A stretch of 62,391 nt of DNA, taken from contig JALHPN010000022.1 in the NCBI GenBank assembly GCA_022842465.1, positions 1-62,391 on the forward strand, written 5' to 3'. Under the pieces are notes generated by a model. That model did no database searches and had not been told where the DNA came from. It worked only from the letters and a program-made list of their open reading frames with translations. The position numbers and the translations under genes were made by a program. The DNA is from Polyangiaceae bacterium (GTDB lineage Bacteria > Myxococcota_A > Polyangia > Polyangiales > Polyangiaceae). The number at the start of each line of letters is the position of its first letter. The stretch's first letter is position 1. Shown piece after piece: positions 26,401-34,314 of this stretch.

Positions 26401-27559
26401 CGTCGTGGGCCGCGAGCATCGACGCGAGGCGTCGTACGGCGTCCGCGCGCGTCTTCGCGTGCTCCTCGTCTTCGAGCGCTCGGCCCGGGATGCCCCACGG
26501 CTCCCAAGCGCCCTCGCGCGACCTCCCCTCGGGCGTCGACCCGAGCGAGGACGGTAACGCCCGGACCGCTCCCGCGAGCGCGTGCGCGACGGACACACCT
26601 CCCTCCGCGAGACAGAAGCGAACGACGTCCCAGCCGTGAGCGGCATGGCGGCCCTCGTCGGCCGCGATCTTGCGGAGGACGGCGCGGATGGCAGGATCGT
26701 CGCAGCGCCGCGCGAGCCGCGCGACGACACGGGCAGAGAGCCCCTCGTTGATCGCGCCGTCGATGAACGACGAAACCGCGAGCTCCGCGAGCGCCACCGT
26801 GCGGAGGCGCGAAAACCCCGTGACGCGACCGGCCTCTGGAAAGGCGCCGGGGCTCGCTTCCCGTCCGTCGATGGCGTGAGCAAGGGAGAAGCAGAGCTCC
26901 GCATGGCGAATCTCGTCGAGCGCGTCCTCCTGCGCGGCAACGACGAGCGCCGGCGGCGCGCCCAGGGCGACGAGGTCGAGCGTCAGACGCGCGAACGCCG
27001 CGACGGAGGCATGCTCGGTGCGACCGTTCTCACGCCATCGGTCGGCGATCGCGATTCGAGCGCGATGATCGGAGGGCACGCGAGGCGCGCCGACGGACGC
27101 CGTGAGCCAACGTGGACCGGCGTCGATCCGCGGGAGGAGCGTCCGCCCGTGCGAGCGAATCTGACGGCCGCGGGTGAACTGGAGAGTCGAGAGGAGGGTG
27201 GCGAACGCGCCGAGCACCGCCATCCCGAGATGAGCGAGGACGAGCGCGACGTCCCCCAGCTTCGTGAGGCGGCTCGGACGCGGCTCCGTCTGCGCGCGGC
27301 GCGCGTAGAGCTTCGCGCACGTCGCGATGCCGAGCACGGCGAAGGTGGTAGGGATGGCGAGGCCGAGGACGAGCACGTGGCGGCTCTCGTCGATCGACAT
27401 GCCGAGGCCGATCACCGCGAACGGGAGGACGACCCCGGCGAGGAGGAGCGCCAGGGCGCGATGCCGGAGATCGCTCGTCCGCGGCGCCGTCGGGGCCGGC
27501 GTGGTCGCGGGGGGGGCGTAGATCGAGACCGTGGCGGGCCGCGGGGCGGGGTCCTGCAT
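26366..27559 (-). CDS. Membrane-anchored ferritin-like diiron protein
   Basis: A 397-residue protein. The N-terminal 130 residues hold three predicted membrane segments (about 34-53, 62-84, 104-124). The C-terminal 220 residues form a four-helix ferritin-like domain with the metal ligands in order: E182 (RTEHASVAAF), ExxH at 216-219 (DEIRHAE), a Glu in the third helix (about 259 or 272), and ExxH at 302-305 (DEGRHAAHGW). This ligand pattern is that of diiron carboxylate proteins. Whether it stores iron, consumes peroxide or hydroxylates a substrate is not known. The 3' end overlaps the Pro-rich gene. Confidence 0.75.
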   Translation of the reverse strand: MQDPAPRPATVSIYAPPATTPAPTAPRTSDLRHRALALLLAGVVLPFAVIGLGMSIDESRHVLVLGLAIPTTFAVLGIATCAKLYARRAQTEPRPSRLTKLGDVALVLAHLGMAVLGAFATLLSTLQFTRGRQIRSHGRTLLPRIDAGPRWLTASVGAPRVPSDHRARIAIADRWRENGRTEHASVAAFARLTLDLVALGAPPALVVAAQEDALDEIRHAELCFSLAHAIDGREASPGAFPEAGRVTGFSRLRTVALAELAVSSFIDGAINEGLSARVVARLARRCDDPAIRAVLRKIAADEGRHAAHGWDVVRFCLAEGGVSVAHALAGAVRALPSSLGSTPEGRSREGAWEPWGIPGRALEDEEHAKTRADAVRRLASMLAAHDVSVLRLRPAAA

Positions 27560-27600
27560 CGGAAGGCCAACGCCCCACCGGGCGGCGCGCTTCCCCTCCC

Positions 27601-27651
27601 GACCCTAGCGCCCAGACCCTGTCGCCCAGACCCTGTCGCCCAGACCCTAGC
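27601..27651. repeat. 14-base tandem repeat across the rsgA stop codon
   Basis: GCCCAGACCCTGTC repeats with period 14: a partial copy at 27601-27609, then copies at 27610-27623, 27624-27637 and 27638-27651 (the last ends AGC instead of GTC). The stop codon of rsgA (27647-27649) lies in the final copy, so the array occupies the gap to the ferritin-like gene. Confidence 0.75.
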
Positions 27652-28819
27652 GCCCCTTGTCGCGTGGCCGCTTTCGGAGGCCGACGGCGGCGGAACGGGC
27701 ACGCCGTCGCTGTTCTGCCGCATGCGTCGCCTGACGCGCGGAGAGCGCCTGACGCTCGGAGGTGAGCTTGCGATAGGCGGCGAACCGGTCGCCAGAGAGC
27801 TCGCCCGCCGCGACGGCGATACCGACGGCGCATCCTGGCTCACCCTCGTGACGGCAGTCGCGATATCGGCAGCTCTCGGCGAGCGCGGAGACATCCTCGA
27901 ACACGTCCGCGTCATCGTCCTCCACGACGCCACCAGGCTGCCAGGGCTTGAGCTCGCGCATGCCCGGGGTATCGACGAGGAGACCGCCGTTCGGGAGAGT
28001 GAACAGGGAGCGCTTCGTCGTGGTGTGGCGACCTCGCCGGTCGTGCTCTCGAACCGCGCCTTCGAGCTGCTCGCCGCGACCGAGCAGCGCGTTCACGAGC
28101 GCGGACTTCCCGACGCCGGAGGAGCCGACGAAGGCCGCGGTCGTTCCTTCCGTGATGAGCTCACGGACCTGGTCGACCCCCTGGCCGGTGCGCGCGCTGA
28201 CGAGCACGACGGGCGCCAGCGTCTTCGCGAAGGCGACGGCCGAGGTGTGATCGATCGGGAGGTCGGCCTTGCTGAGGAGCACGACCGCCTCGGCCCCGCC
28301 GCTCTTGATGGCGACGAGATACCGCTCGAGACGGCGCTCGCTCCAGTCACCTTCGGCCGACGTGACGACGAAGACGAGATCGATGTTCGCGGCGATGGCC
28401 TGCGGCTCGGCGCGCTCACCCGCCGCCTGACGCATGAAGACGGTGCGACGCGGAAGGATGGCCTCGACGACCACCTCGGCCTCCGCCGAAGGAGCAGGCT
28501 CGTGGCCCGCGGAGGCCACGGGACCGATGGAAAAACCGCCGGATTTCGGCCCTCGCTGAGAGCGCTGTACGGTCTCGCCCACCGCGACCCAATCGCCGAC
28601 GGCGATACCGCCGAGCTCCGTGGCCTCCCGAAGGGCCTTCCCGCGGACGATGCCGTGACGCGGTCCGGCCGCCGTGAGGACGTCGACCCGGGTGGCATAG
28701 ACCGAGCTCACGCGAGCGGGCTCGAGACCTTCCCCTCGGGGCATGGCGCCCGAGAGCGCCTCCGACCAGCCGAGGGCGACCAGGCGGGCATGGGAATCCT
28801 CGGGCGGGCGCGAGCTCAA
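27647..28819 (-). CDS. rsgA: Ribosome small-subunit-dependent GTPase RsgA
   Basis: A circularly permuted GTPase of about 390 residues. An OB-fold lies N-terminal (VYATRVDVL, GDWVAV). The GTPase motifs then appear in permuted order: SKAD (G4), SARTG (G5), GSSGVGKS (G1), a TTTKRSL segment (G2) and DTPGMREL (G3). The C-terminal zinc knuckle is CRYRDCRHEGEPGC. It assists late 30S maturation. No ATG fits the family N-terminus; TTG at 28819 includes the conserved LVALGW segment, while ATG at 28744 would cut it off, so the start is uncertain. Confidence 0.92.
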   Translation of the reverse strand: MSSRPPEDSHARLVALGWSEALSGAMPRGEGLEPARVSSVYATRVDVLTAAGPRHGIVRGKALREATELGGIAVGDWVAVGETVQRSQRGPKSGGFSIGPVASAGHEPAPSAEAEVVVEAILPRRTVFMRQAAGERAEPQAIAANIDLVFVVTSAEGDWSERRLERYLVAIKSGGAEAVVLLSKADLPIDHTSAVAFAKTLAPVVLVSARTGQGVDQVRELITEGTTAAFVGSSGVGKSALVNALLGRGEQLEGAVREHDRRGRHTTTKRSLFTLPNGGLLVDTPGMRELKPWQPGGVVEDDDADVFEDVSALAESCRYRDCRHEGEPGCAVGIAVAAGELSGDRFAAYRKLTSERQALSARQATHAAEQRRRARSAAVGLRKRPRDKGR

Positions 28820-29047
28820 CGCGGCGAAGCGTACCCGTCGGACTGCTTCGCGGCATGCGGTTTCGGCCGCGCCCGCCCTCACGCGACATCCGCGCGGGGA
28901 CTCTCGCCTTTGCGGCCGATCCGACGCTATCGCCGTGCGGAGCGAGGAGCCCCTCGTGGACGGCTGGACCGCAGGCGGATTCGAGCTGTTCCGACGCCAC
29001 AGTCCGGCGTTGGTGCGGTGCGCACGCGAGGATGGCACCATGCCGTG

Positions 29048-29572
29048 ATGCGGACGTCGAAGTGGTGGGCAGGGGTCGTGTTCGTGTTCGCGGGATGTGA
29101 TTCACCGCCGAACCCGACATCGTCTCCGAGCGCCTCGGCGCCGACCGCAGCCGCGGCGACGGTGTCGCCTGCGAGCAGCAGCAGCGGCAGCGCACCTTCC
29201 GTGGCGACACCGACCGCCGCGACGCCGTCCGCTGAAGGCGCGGCTCCCGTGAGTGTGGCGGCGCAGCATGTGCTCGTGGCGTACAGGGGGGCGGACGGTG
29301 CACCCAAGACGGTCGTTCGCTCGAGGGCGGAGGCCCTGAAGCGCGCGGAAGAGGTGCTGGCGAAGGCGAAGTCGGGCGCTGACTTCACGGCGCTCGCGAG
29401 CGAGTACTCCGACGACCCGTCCGCCAAGGAACGCGCGGGGAGCGTCGGGAAGTTCACCCGCGACAAGATGGCCAAGCCGTTCTCGGACGCAGCGTTCGCG
29501 CTGCCGGTGGGGAGCGTAAGCGAGCCGGTCGAAACGAAGTACGGCTTCCACGTGATCAAGAGGAATCAGTGA
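29048..29572 (+). CDS. Parvulin-type peptidyl-prolyl isomerase lipoprotein
   Basis: A 174-residue lipoprotein with a signal ending FAGC (Cys17) and a Ser/Ala/Thr/Pro linker to about residue 70. The parvulin domain follows: AAQHVLVAY, SGADFTALASEYSDDPS, GSVGKFTRDKM, FALPVGSVSEPVETKYGFHVIK. These motifs match the rotamase family (PrsA/SurA-type), which speeds folding of exported proteins. It is a minimal form with a single isomerase domain. Its stop overlaps the GTG start of the next gene, so translation is coupled. Confidence 0.9.
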   Translation: MRTSKWWAGVVFVFAGCDSPPNPTSSPSASAPTAAAATVSPASSSSGSAPSVATPTAATPSAEGAAPVSVAAQHVLVAYRGADGAPKTVVRSRAEALKRAEEVLAKAKSGADFTALASEYSDDPSAKERAGSVGKFTRDKMAKPFSDAAFALPVGSVSEPVETKYGFHVIKRNQ

Positions 29573-30180
29573 AGCCGCGTGCAGCGGCGCTCGCGACCGG
29601 GGTGCTGCTCGTCTCGCTCCTCCTCGCGACCTCTGCCCGTGCGCAGCGCTCCCGGGCATCATCGCTCACCGCCGACGCCGCCCCGTCGCCCTCCAACGAA
29701 GACGTCGACTCCTCCGACGGTGTCGCCGCGCTGACGCGCGAGATCGACGCGCTGCACGCTCGGCTCGGACAGGAGCTCTCGACCCACGCATGCGACGAGG
29801 CGTGCCGCGCGCTTGCCTCGATGCGACGCGCCGCCGAGCGTCTCTGCGCTCTTGATTCGGGCCCTCGCTGTGTGGAAGCGCGTAGCCGGTGTGACGGTGC
29901 CGCCGCGCAGGTGCGCGAGGTCTGTCCTGAGTGCGCGATCGCCGCGAGCACCCCGAAAGACGAGCGTGCGATCACCGGCGCTCCCAAGGACTCCGCCGCC
30001 AGTGAGCCGTCGCTGGCACGTGAGTCGACACGTGGGGGATGCGCGTCGTGTTCCGCGGCCTCCGGCGCTGGAGACTTCGGAGATGCGTGTGCCGTCGGAG
30101 TCGGACTCGCCCTCTCGGCCGCCGTCGCGCGACGACGACGCCATCGCCCTCGCTCTCCAGGCTCACGCGCGAAGCGGTGA
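29569..30180 (+). CDS. Secreted protein with MYXO-CTERM-like tail
   Basis: A 203-residue protein starting at GTG 29569, overlapping the stop of the isomerase gene (GTGA). Residues 1-26 are a signal peptide ending in ARA-Q. The middle (50-115) is helical with six Cys residues spaced as CDEAC, C, C, C, CPEC, likely disulphide-bonded. The end has GGCASCSAASG, a hydrophobic segment and ARRRRHRPR, a MYXO-CTERM-like sorting tail. No known domain. The 3' end overlaps the convergent transposase gene by 18 bases. Confidence 0.65.
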   Translation: MKPRAAALATGVLLVSLLLATSARAQRSRASSLTADAAPSPSNEDVDSSDGVAALTREIDALHARLGQELSTHACDEACRALASMRRAAERLCALDSGPRCVEARSRCDGAAAQVREVCPECAIAASTPKDERAITGAPKDSAASEPSLARESTRGGCASCSAASGAGDFGDACAVGVGLALSAAVARRRRHRPRSPGSRAKR

Positions 30181-31188
30181 GCGTCGCGGCGACTCGGAGA
30201 CGCGGAGGAGCCCTCCCCCTCTCCTCCAGCCTACGCGGAGCAGCCACGTGCGCGGGGCGAGTCCGCGTGGTGGGCGTTCGACCCGCAGGTCCGCCCATCC
30301 GTCGTGCTCGTGCGCGCTGGAGAAGTAGTCGATGCCACCTTCATCGACGACACCGTGCTTGCGCCCGTTCTGGAGGACGTAGACCAGCGCGTTCCGCACC
30401 GCGCGTGGCCCGCAGAGGTCGTGACGGTGATAGCGGTCCGCCCAGATCTTGCCTTTCCGCGAACGCCTGACGACCGCGTTGATGCGGTTCGCGAGCCGAA
30501 TGATCAGCCTTCGCATTCCGCAGGAGAGCGCCCGTGCGTCCACAGCTTCGACGATCAGGTGGATGTGATCATGCTGGAGAGAGAAGTGCACGACGTCGAA
30601 CCCCTCCGCGACGCAGTCCGTGGCGCGCTTCCGTCTCGACCACACCTGCCCCCTGCGCTGCGGGTCATGCTTCCGAGGCAGCCCGAGGCACGCTACCGCT
30701 CGATCTCGGTGATGGCGCTGCCTCCGCGCCGCGCAGGCGCGCGCCGCCCGCTCCAACCGCGGCCCCGCGAGCTCGAGGCCAGGAGGTGCGCCCTTCGCGA
30801 AGACCCGCTCGTCGGGGTCGGGCAGGATCGAGAGCTCCTCGAACACGCCTTTGGCGAGGAGCGCGACGAGCCCACTACGAAACGAGGGTGCGCTCCGATG
30901 GGCGCGCAGCGTGACGTGGGTCGGATACGTCCGGTCGAGCCAAGGCCGGGTCACGTGCCTCACATTCGGGCGCCTCGCTGCCGACGAACGCACCGTTCGC
31001 CTCCGCTTGCCCGCAGCCTCGAAAGCGAAGCTCCCTTGCTGCCCGCGCCGCCATTTCGGCGCGAGCGTCCGAGCCGCGCTCGCTTCGCATGCGGTGGCCG
31101 CGAGTCCGGAGTGACCTTCGCGTTGCTTCCGCGCGCGCGTTCGCAGCTTTCCGACGGACCGCGCTTTGCCGCTCTCCTTCGTCGCCAT
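30163..31188 (-). CDS. REP-associated tyrosine transposase (RAYT, Y1/IS200-like) with insertion
   Basis: A 341-residue Y1 HUH nuclease. The ATG at 31188 has a GAGGG Shine-Dalgarno. The family core is clear: HVTLRA at 91-96, FDVVHFSLQHDHIHLIVEA with the HUH pair H208/H210, a helix ANRINAVVRRSRKGKIWADRYH, and the catalytic Tyr270 in ALVYVLQNGRKH, then the usual RTWLLRVGWRR ending. Between HVTLRA and FDVVHFS lie about 100 residues where relatives have roughly 35, so residues about 120-196 look inserted. RAYTs mobilise short REP hairpins rather than themselves. No flanking transposon ends are apparent. Confidence 0.82.
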   Translation of the reverse strand: MATKESGKARSVGKLRTRARKQREGHSGLAATACEASAARTLAPKWRRGQQGSFAFEAAGKRRRTVRSSAARRPNVRHVTRPWLDRTYPTHVTLRAHRSAPSFRSGLVALLAKGVFEELSILPDPDERVFAKGAPPGLELAGPRLERAARACAARRQRHHRDRAVACLGLPRKHDPQRRGQVWSRRKRATDCVAEGFDVVHFSLQHDHIHLIVEAVDARALSCGMRRLIIRLANRINAVVRRSRKGKIWADRYHRHDLCGPRAVRNALVYVLQNGRKHGVVDEGGIDYFSSAHEHDGWADLRVERPPRGLAPRTWLLRVGWRRGGGLLRVSESPRRSPLRA

Positions 31189-31565
31189 GGTCTGCCCTCG
31201 CAACGGGTACGTCGGCCGCTCTGCGAAGCCGTTGCGTACCTCGGTGCTCTCCCCCCCCCCCAGGCTCTCGCGGCCCACCGGCCTTCCGGCGCCAGGGGCG
31301 AATCGGCGGCCACAGTGTCGATGGGGGGCGGCGAGAGCACGGCGAGACGTCGCTGCGGCGACACCGTCAGCAGACGGGTTGGGCCCGCTCGGCCGTCCGT
31401 GGGAACGGTGTCGCCGCCGAGGAAGGTCGACGTGGAGCGCCCGGCACCCGATCGAAGCCAGCTATCGCCGAAACGCGTTCGTCCTGGGTCAGCGTGGAGG
31501 ACAGACGGAGTCCGAGCCGAAGGCGGCCACGTGTCGAGAGCGGCCACCAGGCCTGCGTTCTCCCA
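31189..31565. other. Non-coding interval upstream of the RAYT gene
   Basis: A 377-base stretch without a convincing gene. It holds a run of ten C near 31251-31261, and a GGCGACACCGT word near 31361 facing its reverse complement ACGGTGTCGCC near 31407, forming an inverted pair about 35 bases apart. These differ by one base from the dispersed GGCGATACCGT word. Confidence 0.5.
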
Positions 31566-33008
31566 TCAGAGCTTCCGACCCTTGAGCAGGTCTGCGAACG
31601 TGCCGAGCGAGGCGGGGGCTGCGCCGCGGCTGCGCACGGCTTCGAAGTCGGCGCGTTCTTCGGCCTCGCGGGCGCCCTTGATCGAGAGTCGGAGGCGGCC
31701 CTCACCGGTCTCGAGCACCTTCGCGGTCACCTTCGTTCCCTCGGGAAAGCTCTTGCGGAGGTCCGTTCCGCGCGGAACGCCGAGCTCGGCGTTCGGCACG
31801 AGCCCGCGACCCGCGCGATCCTTCGTGCCGTCGATCTGGACGAAGATGCCGTACGTCTCGATGCGCTCGACCGTTCCGGTGACGACGGCTCCGACCTGCA
31901 CCGTCGTTCCCGCTACGACCGAGCCGATGGCCGCGCCTTCGGGCGCGAGCGTGAGAGATACCTTCTTGGCGTCGCGATCCACCTTCTTCACGACGACGCG
32001 AATCTCGTCTCCGGGGTCCGCCTTGGCGCGACCGACCTCCGATATGTGAAGAAGGCCCTCCACCGCGGGCGCGATCTTCACGAAGCGGCCGAACTCCGTG
32101 GTTCGTGTGACGGTGCCCGCCACCACCCGTCCAGGAACGACGTCGAGGTCTGCCCAGGGATCGGCCGCGAGCGCCTTCAGCGATAGCGTGATCTTCTTGG
32201 TCTGGCCGCCGGGGCGGGTCGGATCCACGTCGCGGACTTCCCGGACCTGGACCTCGACCATGTCGCCTGGCTTGAGCGCGTCGGCCACCGCGACGGTGCG
32301 ATCGTGCGCGATCTCCGAACGAGGTACGAGGCCCTCGATGCCGCCGAGGTCGACGAAAGCGCCGAAGTCGCGGACGCCAGTGACCGTTCCTCGGAGCACC
32401 GCCCCCGGAACGACGTTTCCGAGCGCATGGCTCGCCGCGTCATTCGCTTCGCGCGCGAGGAGCGCCCGGCGAGAGACGACCACGCTCTTGCCGCCGTCGC
32501 GGATGTCCGTCACGAGGAAGCGGAGCGTCTGACCGACGAGCGCCTTCACGTCCGCATCCTCGACGCGGCGCGAGTCGACCTGGGACATCGGGCAAAAGGC
32601 GCGGGCTCCGCCGAGCTCCACCTCGATGCCGCCCTTGTTCACGCCCGTCACCTTGCCCTCGACGGGCAGGCTCGACGCTCTCGCCTGCTCGATCGCCGCG
32701 AGGTTGTTCGCGCGGCCTGCGCTCTTCCCCAGCCGCACGATGCCGCGGCTCTCGTCGACCTCGACGACTTGTGCCGCGATCACGTCGCCTTCCTTCAGGG
32801 AGATCTCGCCGGCCTCGTCGCGCAGCTCGACGGCCTCGAGGAAGGCTTGCTGCTTCCCCGAGCCGACCTCGACGAACACCGCATCGCGACCGACCTGCAC
32901 GACCACGGCCTCGACGCGCTCACCGACCCTCAGCTTCTTGGCGCGGACCTTGGGGCCCTCGCTCTTTTCGAACATCGCGGCGAACGAGTCTTCCTGCTTC
33001 TCGGACAT
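31566..33008 (-). CDS. S1-domain RNA-binding protein (ribosomal protein S1-like)
   Basis: A 480-residue protein from ATG 33008 (MSEKQEDSFAAMFE). It has five OB-fold S1 repeats, recognisable by segments such as GKVTGVNKGGIEVELGG, GTVTGVRDFGAFVDLGGIEGLVP, GTVTRTTEFGRFVKIAPAVEGLLHISE and GTVERIETYGIFVQIDG. It is shorter than typical S1 (about 550 residues). The acidic N-terminus before the first repeat resembles proteins found as second S1-like paralogues in delta-proteobacteria and Myxococcota. It probably binds mRNA or the 30S subunit. Whether it is the sole S1 of this organism is not known. Confidence 0.87.
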   Translation of the reverse strand: MSEKQEDSFAAMFEKSEGPKVRAKKLRVGERVEAVVVQVGRDAVFVEVGSGKQQAFLEAVELRDEAGEISLKEGDVIAAQVVEVDESRGIVRLGKSAGRANNLAAIEQARASSLPVEGKVTGVNKGGIEVELGGARAFCPMSQVDSRRVEDADVKALVGQTLRFLVTDIRDGGKSVVVSRRALLAREANDAASHALGNVVPGAVLRGTVTGVRDFGAFVDLGGIEGLVPRSEIAHDRTVAVADALKPGDMVEVQVREVRDVDPTRPGGQTKKITLSLKALAADPWADLDVVPGRVVAGTVTRTTEFGRFVKIAPAVEGLLHISEVGRAKADPGDEIRVVVKKVDRDAKKVSLTLAPEGAAIGSVVAGTTVQVGAVVTGTVERIETYGIFVQIDGTKDRAGRGLVPNAELGVPRGTDLRKSFPEGTKVTAKVLETGEGRLRLSIKGAREAEERADFEAVRSRGAAPASLGTFADLLKGRKL

Positions 33009-33029
33009 GGCGGCCCGCGTTCTAGCACA

Positions 33030-33041
33030 CGGCGATACCGT
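33030..33041 (+). repeat. Dispersed CGGCGATACCGT word
   Basis: Exact 12-base copy 22 bases upstream of the S1-like protein start, in the divergent promoter region. See the cluster at 50827-51070. Confidence 0.6.
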
Positions 33042-33220
33042 CCTCGGAGGGGGCGTGCAGCGGGCCCTCGGCGAGGGGGCGGGGGGCGGGCACGCGCGGT
33101 GCTCCACGTGGGAACGTGCACCCCCAGAAGCTGCCTGGTCTACTCAGAAGTGCGCGTAACCACGCAAACTTTGCTTTGAGTCCGCAGGGTGATCTGGATC
33201 GCTCGAAGTGGGTCCTTCGC

Positions 33221-34306
33221 ATGGTCGCCGCCGCGATCTTCGTGGTCGGTCCCGCATGTGGGTCGCTCTCCGAAGACGTCGAGGGCGTCGGGACGAGCGG
33301 GTCCGCGCAGTCGGTCGAGGGACCGTGGCGGTTGCCGGCCGATGTCCGGAGCGCCGGCGCGCAGGTCAACGTGAGTTATGACGACGTCGGACGGTGGACC
33401 GGGACGAGCGGCTGCGCAGGTCGACTGACGGAGGGCGCGCGACGCGTCGGCGCAGCGCTCCGCACGCGATTCCCTGGCATCACGTCCATCGGCGGCTACT
33501 CCTGCCGGCGCAACACGGCCAATACGTCGAAGATGAGCGTCCACGGCGGCGGTCGGGCGCTCGACATCTTCATCCCCAAGGCCGGCGGCTCCGCGGACAA
33601 CGGTCAGGGCGACCCCGTCGCGAACTTCCTCGTCAAGAACGCCGAGCGAATCGGCGTGCAGCTCATCATCTGGGATCGCACCGTCTGGCGGGCGAACGGG
33701 AGCAACGAGTCGCGCTATTCCGGACCGCACCCTCACGACGACCATCTCCACGTCGAAATCACGATCCCGTCCTCGCGCATGCAGACCGCGTTCTTCACGT
33801 CGGAGACGACGGAGGATCCGGGCGATGCTCCCACGGGCGATCCGGACGCGGAGACGCCGCCCGACGACGACGAGGACGATGCCGAGCCCGGCTCGAGCTC
33901 GGGGAGCAGCGGCACGGGGATGCCGGAGCCGGTCGACCCGAAGGAGCCGACGAAGCCGACGAAGCCCGTCGAACCTCCCCCGGTCGAGCCTGTCGAACCG
34001 CCGCCGACCGAGCCTCCCCCCCCCACTCCGACGGAGCAGACGCCCGAGGTCGACCCGCCGGCGAGCGCGACGCCGACGCCCCAGGAGCTCGAGACGGAAG
34101 GCGACGACAGCCCGGGCGAGCGCAACTCGCTCGGCGGGTCGACGACGAAGAACAAGAAGACGAGCAGCGACGAGCCCGAGTACTCGATGGCATCGAGCGG
34201 CTGCGCGGTCTCCCCCGTCGAGCGCGGAGGGGCCGGCTCTCCCCTCGCAGGCTTTGCGCTCGGCGCGATCGTCCTTCGCATCGCCCGACGTCGGCGACGG
34301 GACTGA
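33221..34306 (+). CDS. LAS-type (M15/VanY-like) peptidase with MYXO-CTERM tail
   Basis: A 361-residue exported protein from ATG 33221; an in-frame TTG at 33176 would add a charged n-region (DLDRSKWVLR) and may be the true start. The catalytic region at about 45-175 has SVHGGGRALDI (SxHxxGxAxD) and HDDHLHVEI, the zinc and catalytic motifs of LAS metallopeptidases that cut peptidoglycan stem peptides, most like the ARB_07466 group. A long Pro/Glu/Thr/Asp linker follows. The C-terminus is SGCAVSP, a hydrophobic segment and RRRRRD, a MYXO-CTERM-like tail for surface retention. It is convergent with the reverse transcriptase gene, 8 bases apart. Confidence 0.82.
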   Translation: MVAAAIFVVGPACGSLSEDVEGVGTSGSAQSVEGPWRLPADVRSAGAQVNVSYDDVGRWTGTSGCAGRLTEGARRVGAALRTRFPGITSIGGYSCRRNTANTSKMSVHGGGRALDIFIPKAGGSADNGQGDPVANFLVKNAERIGVQLIIWDRTVWRANGSNESRYSGPHPHDDHLHVEITIPSSRMQTAFFTSETTEDPGDAPTGDPDAETPPDDDEDDAEPGSSSGSSGTGMPEPVDPKEPTKPTKPVEPPPVEPVEPPPTEPPPPTPTEQTPEVDPPASATPTPQELETEGDDSPGERNSLGGSTTKNKKTSSDEPEYSMASSGCAVSPVERGGAGSPLAGFALGAIVLRIARRRRRD

Positions 34307-34314
34307 CTCACGAG

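Noticed and set aside
26582..29047. Long plus-strand extension before the parvulin gene
   Set aside because: Antisense to the ferritin-like and rsgA genes; the real protein starts with a lipoprotein signal at 29048.
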